Shown: piece after piece, positions 56,421 to 64,000 of the stretch
Layout: every line of letters starts with the position of its first letter
How positions within the stretch are numbered: the first letter of the stretch is position 1
NCBI GenBank assembly: GCA_029210625.1
Contig: JARGFU010000004.1
Location: forward strand, 147,329-211,328
Origin: Deltaproteobacteria bacterium
GTDB taxonomy: Bacteria > Myxococcota > Myxococcia > SLRQ01
Length of the DNA stretch: 64,000 nt
Reading direction: 5' to 3'
Translations under genes and position numbers: made by a program
The notes under the pieces: generated by a model
What the model was told of the DNA's origin: nothing
Seen by the model: the letters and a program-made list of their open reading frames with translations, nothing else
Databases searched by the model: none

Positions 56421-57398
56421 TCAGTCCTCCCCCTGGGTGAGCTTGCGGAAGGTGTCCTCGAGGGAGACCTGCTCGCGGTGGAGATCGAGGAGCACCAGGT
56501 CGTTCTTCACGGCGGCCTGGAAGATGGCCTCCCGGGGGTCGTCGCTCCCCTGGGTGGTCAGGCGGAAGGCCAGGGCCCCGTTGGGCTCGCCGTTCTCGGC
56601 GTCGGCGTGGCGGCGCGCCTCGCGGACGCCGGGCAGCGCGGCCAGCAGGCCCTGGACCGAGCCCGCCTCAGCGGGCGTGCCGTTGACGGCCTTGAGCACC
56701 ACGGTGACCACCGCGCCGCCCTCGCGGTCGGTGAGCCCGTCCGGGGTGTCGTCGGCGACGAGCTTGCCCTCGTTGATGATCAGCACCCGGGAGCAGGTGG
56801 CCTGCACCTCCGGGAGGATGTGGGTGGAGAGGAGGACCGTCTTGTCCTTGCCCAGCTCCCGGATGAGGTCGCGGATCTCGACGATCTGGTTGGGGTCGAG
56901 GCCGCTGGTGGGCTCGTCGAGGACCAGCAGGTCCGGGTCGTGGAGCATGGCCTGGGCCAGGCCCACCCGCTGCCGGTAGCCCTTGGAGAGCTTGCCGATG
57001 TCCTTGCCCAGCACGCCGAGGATCCCGCAGCGGTCGGCGATCTCCTTGAGGCGCTTCGGGTCGTCCACCCCCCGCATCCGGGAGACGAAGTGGAGGAAGT
57101 CGACGACCATCATCTCGTCGTAGAGGGGCGCGGACTCGGGCAGGTAGCCGATCTTCCTGCGGGCCTCGAGGGGCCGCTCACCCACGTCGAGGCCGCCGAT
57201 CCGGACGCTGCCGCCGCTCGGGGCCAGGAAGCCGGTGAGCATCCGCATGGTGGTGGTCTTCCCGGCGCCGTTGGGGCCCAGGAAGCCGACCACCTCACCT
57301 CTCGCCACGGAGAAGGAGATGCCCTGCACGGCCCGGGTGGTGCCGAAGGTCTTCTCGAGCTTCTCGACGCCGATCATGGCGTTGGAGCTATCCGTCAT
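56421..57398 (-). CDS. gldA: GldA-like ABC transporter ATPase
   Basis: 325-aa cytoplasmic ATPase, first gene of the four-gene unit. Walker A GPNGAGKTT (41-49), Q-loop region IGYLPESAPLYDEM, signature LSKGYRQR (137-144) and Walker B/D-loop LLVLDEPTSGLDP (157-169) are intact. A C-terminal ~90-residue extension (TPDGLTDREGGAVVTVVLKA) is typical of ABC-2 exporters. ATG 57398. The gene order A-F-G-DUF4340 supports the Gld assignment over a generic ABC-2 exporter. Confidence 0.88.
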   Translation of the reverse strand: MTDSSNAMIGVEKLEKTFGTTRAVQGISFSVARGEVVGFLGPNGAGKTTTMRMLTGFLAPSGGSVRIGGLDVGERPLEARRKIGYLPESAPLYDEMMVVDFLHFVSRMRGVDDPKRLKEIADRCGILGVLGKDIGKLSKGYRQRVGLAQAMLHDPDLLVLDEPTSGLDPNQIVEIRDLIRELGKDKTVLLSTHILPEVQATCSRVLIINEGKLVADDTPDGLTDREGGAVVTVVLKAVNGTPAEAGSVQGLLAALPGVREARRHADAENGEPNGALAFRLTTQGSDDPREAIFQAAVKNDLVLLDLHREQVSLEDTFRKLTQGED

Positions 57399-57593
57399 CG
57401 CGTTTCCTCCCAGATGCGCTGCTTGGCGGGTCCCGGGGCCTCGTTCAAGGCCGCTGCCCCATCACGGGGTTCGCACAACCCGAAGGCCGGTCTTCTTATT
57501 TCGAGTGGGCCCGGGATTTCAAGGGGCCGGCCCGACCCGCCGCGGCGACCGCGTCGATTGCCCGATCCCGGGCCCGGTGCTATCGGATGCGCC

Positions 57594-58745
57594 ATGATCT
57601 CGACCATGGATTTCCCCACGCGGGTCCGCATCGGAGAGGGGGCCGTGGGCGCCCTCGTCGAGGAGGTGGCCGATCACCAGCTTCGCCGGGCTCTGGTGGT
57701 CTCGGACAAGGGCGTCGTCGAGGCGGGCCTCGTCGCCCGGGTGGCGCGGATCCTGGAGGGGGCCCAGGTCGAGTGGCACCTCTTCGACAAGGTCCAGACC
57801 AACCCCGAGGAGGAGGACGTCCTCGCCGGGGTCGAGGCCTACCGCCAGTCCGGCGCCGACCACCTGGTCGCCGTGGGCGGCGGGGCGGCCATCGACACGG
57901 CCAAGGGCATCCGCCTGCTGGTGAACCACCCGGGGCCCCTCTCCCGCTACGACGACGCGCTGGGCGGGGGCAAGCACGTCACCGGCGAGCTGCCGCCCCT
58001 CTTCGCGGTGCCGACCACCGCCGGGACCGGCAGCGAGGTCGGCCGGGCCTTCGTGGTGACCCTCGAGGGCCGCAAGGCGGTGATCTTCTCCCCCCGCCTG
58101 ATCCCCACCGCCGCGATCTGCGATCCGGTGCTCACCCTGGGCCTGCCCCCGGAGATCACCGCCGCCACCGGCATGGACGCCCTCTCCCACAACGTCGAGG
58201 CCTACCTGGCCCGGGGCTTCCACCCCCTGGCCGACGCCATCGCCATCCGGGGCATCTCCCTGGTGGCCCGCTTCCTGCCCCGGGCGGTGAAGTCCGGCGC
58301 CGAGGACCTCGACGCCCGCACGGCCATGATGAGCGCCGCCCTGATGGGCGCCGTCGCCTTCCAGAAGGGGCTGGGGGGCATCCACTCCCTGGCCCACGCC
58401 CTGGGCAGCGAGTGCGGCCTCCACCACGGCCTGGCCAACGCCCTGGTGATGCCGACGATGCTGCGCTTCAACGCCGAGGCCGTCCCGGACCGGATGCTCG
58501 ACGTGGCCACCGCCCTGGGCGCCTCCGGCGCGGGCTACGGCTCCGAGCCCGGCGAGCGGGCCGCCCAGCGGGTGATGAGCCTCTGCAAGGACATCGGCCT
58601 GCCGGCGAGCCTCGGCGAGCTGAAGATCGGCCCCGGGATGGCCGAGGCCCTGGTCGACGCCGCCCACGCCGACGGCTGCCATCAGTCGAACCCGCGGCCG
58701 GTGACCCGCAGCGACTTCGTGCGCCTCGTCGAGTCGCTCTTCTGA
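57594..58745 (+). CDS. Iron-containing alcohol dehydrogenase family enzyme
   Basis: 383-aa cytosolic oxidoreductase of the group III (Fe-ADH) fold. NAD-binding VAVGGGAAIDTAKG is at 93-104 and TTAGTGSEVG at 141-150. Metal ligands Asp195 (GMDALSHN), His199, His264/His268 (GIHSLAHALG) and His278 (LHHGLANA) are all present. ATG 57594 has no ribosome binding site; TATCGG (57581-57586), 17 bp from TTGCCC, lies 7 nt upstream and suggests a leaderless start. A second ATG four codons on is less likely. The substrate (alcohol, lactaldehyde, butanol or other) is unknown. Confidence 0.88.
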   Translation: MISTMDFPTRVRIGEGAVGALVEEVADHQLRRALVVSDKGVVEAGLVARVARILEGAQVEWHLFDKVQTNPEEEDVLAGVEAYRQSGADHLVAVGGGAAIDTAKGIRLLVNHPGPLSRYDDALGGGKHVTGELPPLFAVPTTAGTGSEVGRAFVVTLEGRKAVIFSPRLIPTAAICDPVLTLGLPPEITAATGMDALSHNVEAYLARGFHPLADAIAIRGISLVARFLPRAVKSGAEDLDARTAMMSAALMGAVAFQKGLGGIHSLAHALGSECGLHHGLANALVMPTMLRFNAEAVPDRMLDVATALGASGAGYGSEPGERAAQRVMSLCKDIGLPASLGELKIGPGMAEALVDAAHADGCHQSNPRPVTRSDFVRLVESLF

Positions 58746-58753
58746 GCCGGGGA

Positions 58754-59740
58754 TCAGGGCACGCAGAGACCGAAGAGGGTCGAGGCGAAGAGATCCGTGC
58801 AGGTGTCGGTGGGCGCCGGGCAGTCGGGATGGGAGGTCGTGCCGAGGGCCCCTTGCGAGGTCATGCAGACGAACTCGCAGGTCACGCTCGTCGCGGCGGG
58901 CAGCGTCGTGCAGTAGGCGCCAGCTCCGCAGCTCTCACCCTCCGAGAGCCCGGCCGCGCTGCAGCCGTCGTGGGGAGCGAGGATCGCCTGGGGCGTGGGC
59001 AGGCAGGGATCGAAGGGGCTGAGGTAGATCTCGCCGGGCTGGCAGAGCTGGCCCGGATCGCTGCAGGCGGCCTCCGGCGCGTGGAAGGAGCAGCTGGGCT
59101 CGCAGATCCCGTAGCTCGATCGGGTGCCGTCGGAGAGCCCGAGTGGCGTGCAGCCCTCCCCGGCGACGCAGGCGCCCGGGTCGCCGGGCCCGGAGCCCGA
59201 GGCGCAGAGGGTCCGGCAGACCGCATCCACCGCGTTCACCATGATGCAGATCAGCCCCGCACCGCAGTCCTCGCTGCCCGTGCCGCAGGGATCACCCTCC
59301 GCGAGGGTGCCCGCCGGCAGGCAATAGTTGGATTGGTTGGGTTGGAAGGCCGGGAAGCACCTGAGCCCCTCGGCGCAGCCCGAATCCGCCGCCGGTCCCC
59401 AGGGCAGGCAGCCCCGCGCGCAGACGCTGCCGAAGCAGGTCTCCCCGGCCGCGCAGGCCGGATCGCAGAGGGTGCAGGTCGCCGAGCAGCCGTCTCCGGC
59501 GAGCGTGTTGCCATCATCACACTCCTCGACGCAGGAGAGGACGCCGTCGCCGCAGACCTCCACGCCGCAGGCGCTCGAGCAACCCTCGCAGTCCAGGGTG
59601 TTCCCGTCGTCGCAGGCCTCGGCGGCCTGCCGGACGCCGTCACCTCAGACCGGGTCGGGGTCGGTCTCGGCCGGGCAGGCGATGGAGCCGACCAGCAGGC
59701 CGGCGGCGAGAGCGAGCACGGAGCGAGGGAGCGAGGTCAT
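58754..59740 (-). CDS. DUF4215 Cys-rich lipoprotein interrupted by an in-frame UGA (Sec candidate or nonsense mutation)
   Basis: From ATG 59740 (AGGAGA 8 nt upstream) the frame encodes a lipoprotein signal, lipid Cys22 (GSIAC), then TDPDPV and a TGA at codon 32 (59645-59647). Reading through, the next residues are GDGVRQAAEACDDGN, so the TGA occupies the expected first Cys of a DUF4215 repeat (CGDG...ECDDGN), as in the following intact repeat CGDGVLSCVEECDDGN. The remaining 296 codons (328 aa in all with the UGA decoded) are open, with ~30 cysteines. A hairpin CAGGCC-GCCGA-GGCCUG starts 15 nt after the UGA, where bacterial SECIS elements lie. Without read-through only a signal-less fragment from GTG 59563 remains. 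A one-base loss-of-function change is the plainer alternative. Confidence 0.6.
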
Positions 59741-59879
59741 GGCGTCTCTCCTGGGTGTGGAGTCCTGGTGTGCGCGGCAGCCGCTCCCTGACTTCCGCCC
59801 GAGGCGGATCCTACCACGCAGCGCGGCGGCCCCGCGGAAGATCCAGGCCTGCTCGACCTCCTCGAGGGACCCGGGCGGT

Positions 59880-60278
59880 TCAGGTCTTGGCGAAGCGGAG
59901 CAGCGCCAGGAGCTGGGCGAACTGGATCGGCTTGGGCATGTAGTAGGCCGCGCCCGCTCGCAGCAGGCGGTCGGCCAGATCCGGGTCCTGGGAGGCAGAC
60001 ATCACGATCACCGGCACGTTCCGGTGGGCGACCTGCGCGTGGATCTGCTCGAGCAGCTGCCCACCGTGCATCATCGGCATGTTGTAGTCGGTGACGACCA
60101 TGTCGAAGCGCTCGCGCTCCACGGCGTCGATGGCCTGCAGGGCGTCACTGACCGTGACGACCGTGAGGCCCTCCCGCTCCAGGAAGTCGGTGAGCAGCTT
60201 CAGGACGAAGGTGTCGTCGTCCACGAGCAGCACTCGCAGGCCGACCTCGTTGGACGTGTTCTGCTCCGGATCCCACAC
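59880..60278 (-). CDS. Single-domain response regulator (receiver only)
   Basis: 132-aa CheY-type receiver without an output domain. Acidic pocket Asp20-22, phosphoacceptor Asp64 (VVTDYNMPMMHG), Ser94 and Lys116 (MPKPI) are all present. GTG 60278 is the assigned start; a start near residue 13 is possible. No histidine kinase is adjacent, so it may act in a phosphorelay or directly on a motor or enzyme. Confidence 0.82.
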   Translation of the reverse strand: MWDPEQNTSNEVGLRVLLVDDDTFVLKLLTDFLEREGLTVVTVSDALQAIDAVERERFDMVVTDYNMPMMHGGQLLEQIHAQVAHRNVPVIVMSASQDPDLADRLLRAGAAYYMPKPIQFAQLLALLRFAKT

Positions 60279-60335
60279 CCGGACAATCTACCCCACCGCC
60301 TCGGGATACCCAGAAGAACGGGGACGGATTTCCTC

Positions 60336-60394
60336 CCCGCAGGCGGGTGCGGCCTGCAAGCCAGAGGCGATCGGGAATCGTGGGTTCTGGTCTA
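60336..60394. repeat. Related copy of the right part of the 47.4-kb element
   Basis: About 59 bp matching 47480-47537: the GCAGGC...GCCTGC hairpin, AAGCCAG, and the right terminal repeat ending in TTCTGGTCTA, with a few substitutions. No matching left end was found, so this is a truncated or half-copy. It lies in the 218-bp gap between the receiver gene and the secreted-protein gene; GGGGACGGATTT just upstream (60320-60331) resembles sequences often found beside mobile elements. Confidence 0.6.
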
Positions 60395-60496
60395 GGCTCG
60401 GGCGAGCCGAAGAGGTAGGCGCGAGCTCGTGATCGTGCCAGTGAGCCGAGGATCGCATCGCCGCGACGGGGTCGATACCAACAGGGGGTGTGCCGG

Positions 60497-62551
60497 ATGG
60501 GCTGGTCCAGCAAACTGATCGCGCTGTGCATCGCCGCAGCCACGACGGCCGTCGTGGCCAGGGCGGAGACCCGGCCGCCGGCGGTCGTCGATCACCTCGA
60601 CCTCGCGGCGGACCACGACCGGGGCCGGGTCTTTCTCGACGGAGAGGACGCGCTGGTGCTCGACGGCAACAACCCCTTCTTCCTGCGGTGGAGGGCCGGC
60701 CGCTGGGTGCGCGCCGAGGCCTCGCTGCGGGGTGCCCCCTCCCTGCGGCCCGGCGCCTGGTATGGCGCCCTGGCCCGGGGGCGCGCCCTGCTGGCCGGGA
60801 ACAACGCGGCCTACGCCGTGGAGGCCCACCAGGGCCGGTGGACCTACGCGGGCCTCGTCGAGCCCCCCGCGGGATGGCGGAGCATCCACGGTGTCGCGTT
60901 GTCGCCGGACGGTACCCGGGGGATGATCCTCCACGACCTGGCGCTCAGCGCGCTCGCGCGAACGGCCGAGGGGGCCTGGCGGGCGACCCGGATCGAGCTC
61001 GAGGGCAAGGCCCGCGGCGTCGCGCTGAACGACGAGCGCGCGGCCGTGCTCACCGACGACGCGGTCGTGGTCTTCGAGCGAAGCGGGGAGCGGTGGGTAC
61101 AGCGTCAGGTGCTCACGCTGGTCCCCGATGCGCCGCTGCCCGGCAGGGAGGAGCACCTGCGTCCGACCGGGGTGGCCGCCCTCGACCAGGAGATCCTCGC
61201 GGTGGTGGGGTTCGCCCGCTTCAACGTGAGGCAGATCCACGTCTTCGAAGCGGCGCGCGAGGGGTGGCGCCAGACCGCCGTCCTCCACCCCCCGCCGCGC
61301 ACCACCGGCGAGCCACCGCGTTTCGCCGAGGAGCTCGACCTCGATCGCGGACGCCTGCTCGTCGGCGCGCCCTCCGCGCCCGCGGCGCGCCGCTGCGGCG
61401 ACGCCTACCTCTACGAGCGGGGGGCGGCCGGCGACTGGACCAGGGTGCACCTGCCCGATCCCTCGGCCTGCACCGCCCACGCCTTCGGCGCCGGGGTCGC
61501 CATCGCCGGGGAGCGGGCGCTCGTCTTCGCCCCACAGGCCGGCGGCATCTACCTGGACGGACGCAACCATCCCGGCCGGGCCCGGCGGCTCTATGCCTAC
61601 GCCTTCGTCGGGCCGGCGCCAGCGCCCTTCGCGAGGCTCGGGGTCGGCGCGGCGGGGCCGGCCGACTGGGTGGGCGAGCTCGTGGGGGAACGGCGCCGCG
61701 ACGGCCGCCTCGAGCGGGCGAGGCTCGGCGTGTTCCTGCGAATCTCCCGGCGGCCGGACGGGGTCGAGGCGAGCGAGTGCAGCGACGCCGAGTGCAGCCA
61801 CCCGGTCTCCCTCGGCCGGCTGGAGGAGCCCGCGGATCGAATCTCCCTGACCAGCGCCGGCCTGGCCCGGCGCTTCGCCGGGGGGGGCGCTCCCCTGGGG
61901 GTGGCACGGGGCACGCTCTCGAGGAGCGGTGACCGGCTCGTCGCGGACCTGACCTTCGCCACCGGCGAGGCGGAGCTGCCGCGCGCCCGCCTGGAGCTGA
62001 CGCCTCGCCAGGCGGAGACCGACATCGTGGCCCTGCTGAGCCGGGAGGAGGTCGTCATCCTGGAGCGCGCGCCCGCTCACACCTGGGTCGGCGAGTGGGC
62101 CGGCCGGGCGTGGGAGGGCGAAGGCCGGGTCCCGCTGCTGCTGCGCTTCACCGTGGAGGAGGATCGCCTGCGTGGAGAGCTCTGCTGGGAAGCGACGCGC
62201 TGCGCGGCCCTGCCGCGGATCGAGGAGGAGCTCGAGGGGCTGGCCCTGCAGCTCCCGCGCACCCCGCGAGCGGGAAGGTGGAGGGCCGGACCGGCGCCGG
62301 CCACGCTCCGCCGGGCGGGGCCCACGCTGAGCGGCGAGGTGGCCGGGCAGCCCTGGACGCTCCATCCGATCGGCCAGCGCTCGCCGGCCTCCTTCTTCGA
62401 GCTGGAGGCGCGTCGAGGCGATGAGCTGCGCGAGTCGCTGCCGCCCGCGCGCGACTGCGTCTGCGCCTGCTACTGCGGCGCCGCCCAGCCGCCCGACGCC
62501 TGCCCGTGGGACCAGTGCGGCTGCGCGCCCTGCCCGGAGGGGATCCCCTGA
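60497..62551 (+). CDS. Secreted protein with beta-propeller-like repeats, function unknown
   Basis: 684-aa exported protein. ATG 60497 follows AGGGGG by 8 nt and gives MGWSSKLIALCIAAATTAVVARAE as signal peptide. The first ~340 residues have repeated strand patterns (HLDLAADHDRGRVFLDGED, GVALSPDGTRGMIL, LDLDRGRLLVGAPSAPA) suggesting an FG-GAP/propeller-like fold. The remainder (~370-640) has two related beta units (TWVGEWAGRAWEGEGR and PADWVGELVGERRRDGR) and a Cys-rich C-terminus (CVCACYCG...CPWDQCGCAPC, nine Cys). Catalytic motifs were not recognised. Confidence 0.72.
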   Translation: MGWSSKLIALCIAAATTAVVARAETRPPAVVDHLDLAADHDRGRVFLDGEDALVLDGNNPFFLRWRAGRWVRAEASLRGAPSLRPGAWYGALARGRALLAGNNAAYAVEAHQGRWTYAGLVEPPAGWRSIHGVALSPDGTRGMILHDLALSALARTAEGAWRATRIELEGKARGVALNDERAAVLTDDAVVVFERSGERWVQRQVLTLVPDAPLPGREEHLRPTGVAALDQEILAVVGFARFNVRQIHVFEAAREGWRQTAVLHPPPRTTGEPPRFAEELDLDRGRLLVGAPSAPAARRCGDAYLYERGAAGDWTRVHLPDPSACTAHAFGAGVAIAGERALVFAPQAGGIYLDGRNHPGRARRLYAYAFVGPAPAPFARLGVGAAGPADWVGELVGERRRDGRLERARLGVFLRISRRPDGVEASECSDAECSHPVSLGRLEEPADRISLTSAGLARRFAGGGAPLGVARGTLSRSGDRLVADLTFATGEAELPRARLELTPRQAETDIVALLSREEVVILERAPAHTWVGEWAGRAWEGEGRVPLLLRFTVEEDRLRGELCWEATRCAALPRIEEELEGLALQLPRTPRAGRWRAGPAPATLRRAGPTLSGEVAGQPWTLHPIGQRSPASFFELEARRGDELRESLPPARDCVCACYCGAAQPPDACPWDQCGCAPCPEGIP

Positions 62552-62581
62552 CGCGGGCGCGGGCGCGTCGGGTCCGAAACG

Positions 62582-63925
62582 TCAGGCCAGCTCGAAGTAG
62601 CGCTTCAGCTCCCAGTCGGTGACGGCCTTCTGGGCCTCGCGGACCTCCCACTCCCGGGTGCGCACGAAGTGGTCGACCAGCCCCTCGCCCAGCAGCTGGG
62701 GCGCGAGGCGGGAGCCCTTCAGGCGCTCGGTGGCCTTCTGTAGGTTCTCGGGCAGAGGCGGAGCCTCGTCGGCCTCGTAGCCGTTGCCCCTGGTCTCGGG
62801 CATCAGCACCGCCTGGGTGCGCACCCCCTGCAGGCCCGAGGCGAGGGAGGCCGAGAGGGCCAGGTAGGGGTTGGTGTCCGAGCCGGGCAGGCGCATCTCG
62901 ACCCGCATGGCCTTCGGGCCGGGGCCGGTGATCACCCGCGCGGCGCAGGTGCGGTTCTCCAGGCCCCAGGTGACGGAGGTGGGCGCCCAGGTGCCCGGCA
63001 CCAGGCGCTTGTAGCTGTTGATGTTCGGCGCGTAGAAGACGGTGAGCTCGGGCATCAGCGCCAGCTGGCCGGCCAGGAAGTGCATCATCGTCTTGCTCAT
63101 GCCGTAGAGCTCGTCGGGGTCGTCTCCGACGAAGGCGTTCTCCCCCTCCCGCCACAGCGACTGGTGGATGTGCCCGCTGCAGCCCGGGTAGGCGTTCGAC
63201 CACTTGGCCATGAAGCAGGCGGTCACCCCGTGGTGGGAGCAGATCTCCTTCACCGCGGTCTTGAAGAGGGCCGCCTTGTCGGCGGCGGCGAGGGCGTCGT
63301 CGGCGCCGATGGCCGCCTCGTAGACCCCGGGCCCGGTCTCGGTGTGGAAGCCCTCGAGGTCGATGTCGAAGGCCTCGAGGCCGTCCATCAGATCGTGCAC
63401 CAGCTCGGACTGCTGGGAAGAACGCAGCCAGGAGTAGCCGAACATCCCGGGGGTCAGGCTCCGGAGCTCCCGGAAGCCCTTCGCGTGCAGCTCGTGGGGC
63501 TGCTCGTCGAAGAGGAAGAACTCGTACTCGAAGCCGACCTTCGGCGTGTAGCCCTCCTTCTCGATCTCGGCGATGACGCGCTTGAGCCCCTGCCGGGGGC
63601 AGACCTCGGGGTCGAAGTCGAGCAGGAAGGCCGCGACCCCCTCCTCCCAGGGGACGATCCGCATCGTGTCCAGATCGATGCGGGCGTCGAGGTCGGGGTA
63701 GCCCGAGTGCCAGCCGGTGAACTTCGTGTTGTCGTAGAGCTGGTCGTTGCTGTCCCAGCCGAAGATCACGTCGCAGTAGCCCAGGCCCTTCTCGGCCGCC
63801 GAGAAGAACTTCTCCGGGCGCACGTACTTCCCTCTGAGGATGCCATCGACGTCGAAGCCACCGAGCTTCACCCGCCGGATGCCCTCGGCCTCGAAGAGCT
63901 GTCGGATCTCGTCGATCTTCGTCAT
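62582..63925 (-). CDS. Glutamine synthetase family protein (GlnA-related, possibly PuuA-like)
   Basis: 447-aa enzyme of the glutamine synthetase superfamily, forming an amide from glutamate, ATP and an amine. Metal and substrate ligands are visible: GFEYEFFLF, HTETGPGVYEAAI, SGHIHQSL, then NSYKRLVPG (ATP/ammonium loop), ENRTCAARV, and RVEMRLPGSDTNPYLALSA (RxExR metal site). The tyrosine adenylylation site of classical GlnA was not identified. Several paralogues in this superfamily use amines other than ammonia (gamma-glutamylpolyamine synthetase, PuuA), and this single gene without glnB or ntr neighbours could be one. ATG 63925. Confidence 0.87.
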   Translation of the reverse strand: MTKIDEIRQLFEAEGIRRVKLGGFDVDGILRGKYVRPEKFFSAAEKGLGYCDVIFGWDSNDQLYDNTKFTGWHSGYPDLDARIDLDTMRIVPWEEGVAAFLLDFDPEVCPRQGLKRVIAEIEKEGYTPKVGFEYEFFLFDEQPHELHAKGFRELRSLTPGMFGYSWLRSSQQSELVHDLMDGLEAFDIDLEGFHTETGPGVYEAAIGADDALAAADKAALFKTAVKEICSHHGVTACFMAKWSNAYPGCSGHIHQSLWREGENAFVGDDPDELYGMSKTMMHFLAGQLALMPELTVFYAPNINSYKRLVPGTWAPTSVTWGLENRTCAARVITGPGPKAMRVEMRLPGSDTNPYLALSASLASGLQGVRTQAVLMPETRGNGYEADEAPPLPENLQKATERLKGSRLAPQLLGEGLVDHFVRTREWEVREAQKAVTDWELKRYFELA

Positions 63926-63991
63926 GCTCGACCCCCTTGTCGTCGACGGGTGGAGCCTACCACGGCCCCTTGGGATAGAGTGTCGGAGGTC

Positions 63992-64000
63992 ATGACGGGC
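63992..64000 (+). other. Possible start of a plus-strand gene cut by the window edge
   Basis: ATG at 63992 is preceded by GGAGG two nt away and by TAGAGT (63976-63981) 10 nt away, in the gap upstream of the divergent glutamine synthetase gene. Only three codons are visible, so the gene cannot be identified. Confidence 0.25.

Noticed and set aside
59251-59643. 130-codon minus-strand frame over the UGA region
   Set aside because: A different frame from the DUF4215 protein, Arg/Ala/Pro-rich, with no homology; does not explain the conserved Cys pattern.

Overview
The window is about 70% GC, with strong third-position G/C bias that produces many long spurious antisense reading frames. Gene content points to a Myxococcota/Deltaproteobacteria-type Gram-negative with an elaborate outer surface: giant lipoproteins with TSP3 (thrombospondin type 3), MopE-like, PKD, TIG and DUF4215 modules, a MYXO-CTERM-like sorting tail, Gld-type ABC genes and a phosphate-selective porin. 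No species is named. No rRNA, tRNA, CRISPR array or prophage was seen.

Region 1 (1-7447, minus strand) is a complete Pho module: phoB-phoR (GTGA overlap), then porin-pstS-pstC-pstA-pstB-phoU (phoU runs off the left edge). A textbook Pho box lies in the 85-bp gap ahead of the porin, so porin, high-affinity transporter and PhoU look like one PhoB-controlled operon. Region 2 (7518-11925, plus) has an ATP-grasp/GNAT pair with a 4-nt overlap, a small lipoprotein behind a GTACGT microsatellite, and a CPA1 cation/proton antiporter.

Region 3 (11929-24453) is a surface-lipoprotein island of four large genes: a 1384-aa cysteine-rich protein with 16 tandem repeats; a divergent partner sharing its C-terminal domain; a 1384-aa TSP3/TIG/MopE protein; and a vWA-like protein with a MIDAS-type motif. 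All carry lipoprotein signal peptides. Region 4 (24599-36651) holds an acyl-CoA dehydrogenase, a TMTC-like membrane glycosyltransferase with TPRs, a RapA-like SNF2 ATPase, an active/inactive M16 peptidase pair, and three envelope genes of unknown function.

Region 5 (36870-49501) contains queE behind two perfect hairpins; a 1768-aa protein in which a TSP3 region and an internal MYXO-CTERM-like tail are fused to an outer-membrane barrel; thpR; a second acyl-CoA dehydrogenase; an AmrS radical SAM enzyme; an SDR; an M23 peptidase; and a GST. Between SDR and M23 is a recent 206-bp tandem duplication whose second copy was split by a 160-bp MITE-like element with a TA target duplication. Region 6 (49760-63925) holds a RecQ helicase with histone-H1-like tails, a gldA-gldF-gldG-DUF4340 operon, an iron-type alcohol dehydrogenase, a DUF4215 lipoprotein with an in-frame UGA at an expected Cys position (selenocysteine candidate or fresh nonsense mutation), a lone receiver protein, a large secreted protein and a glutamine-synthetase-family enzyme.

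Several genes lack a ribosome binding site and have a TA-rich -10-like hexamer 6-10 nt ahead of the start codon, which suggests leaderless transcription is common here. All functions are read from sequence patterns; no searches were run.
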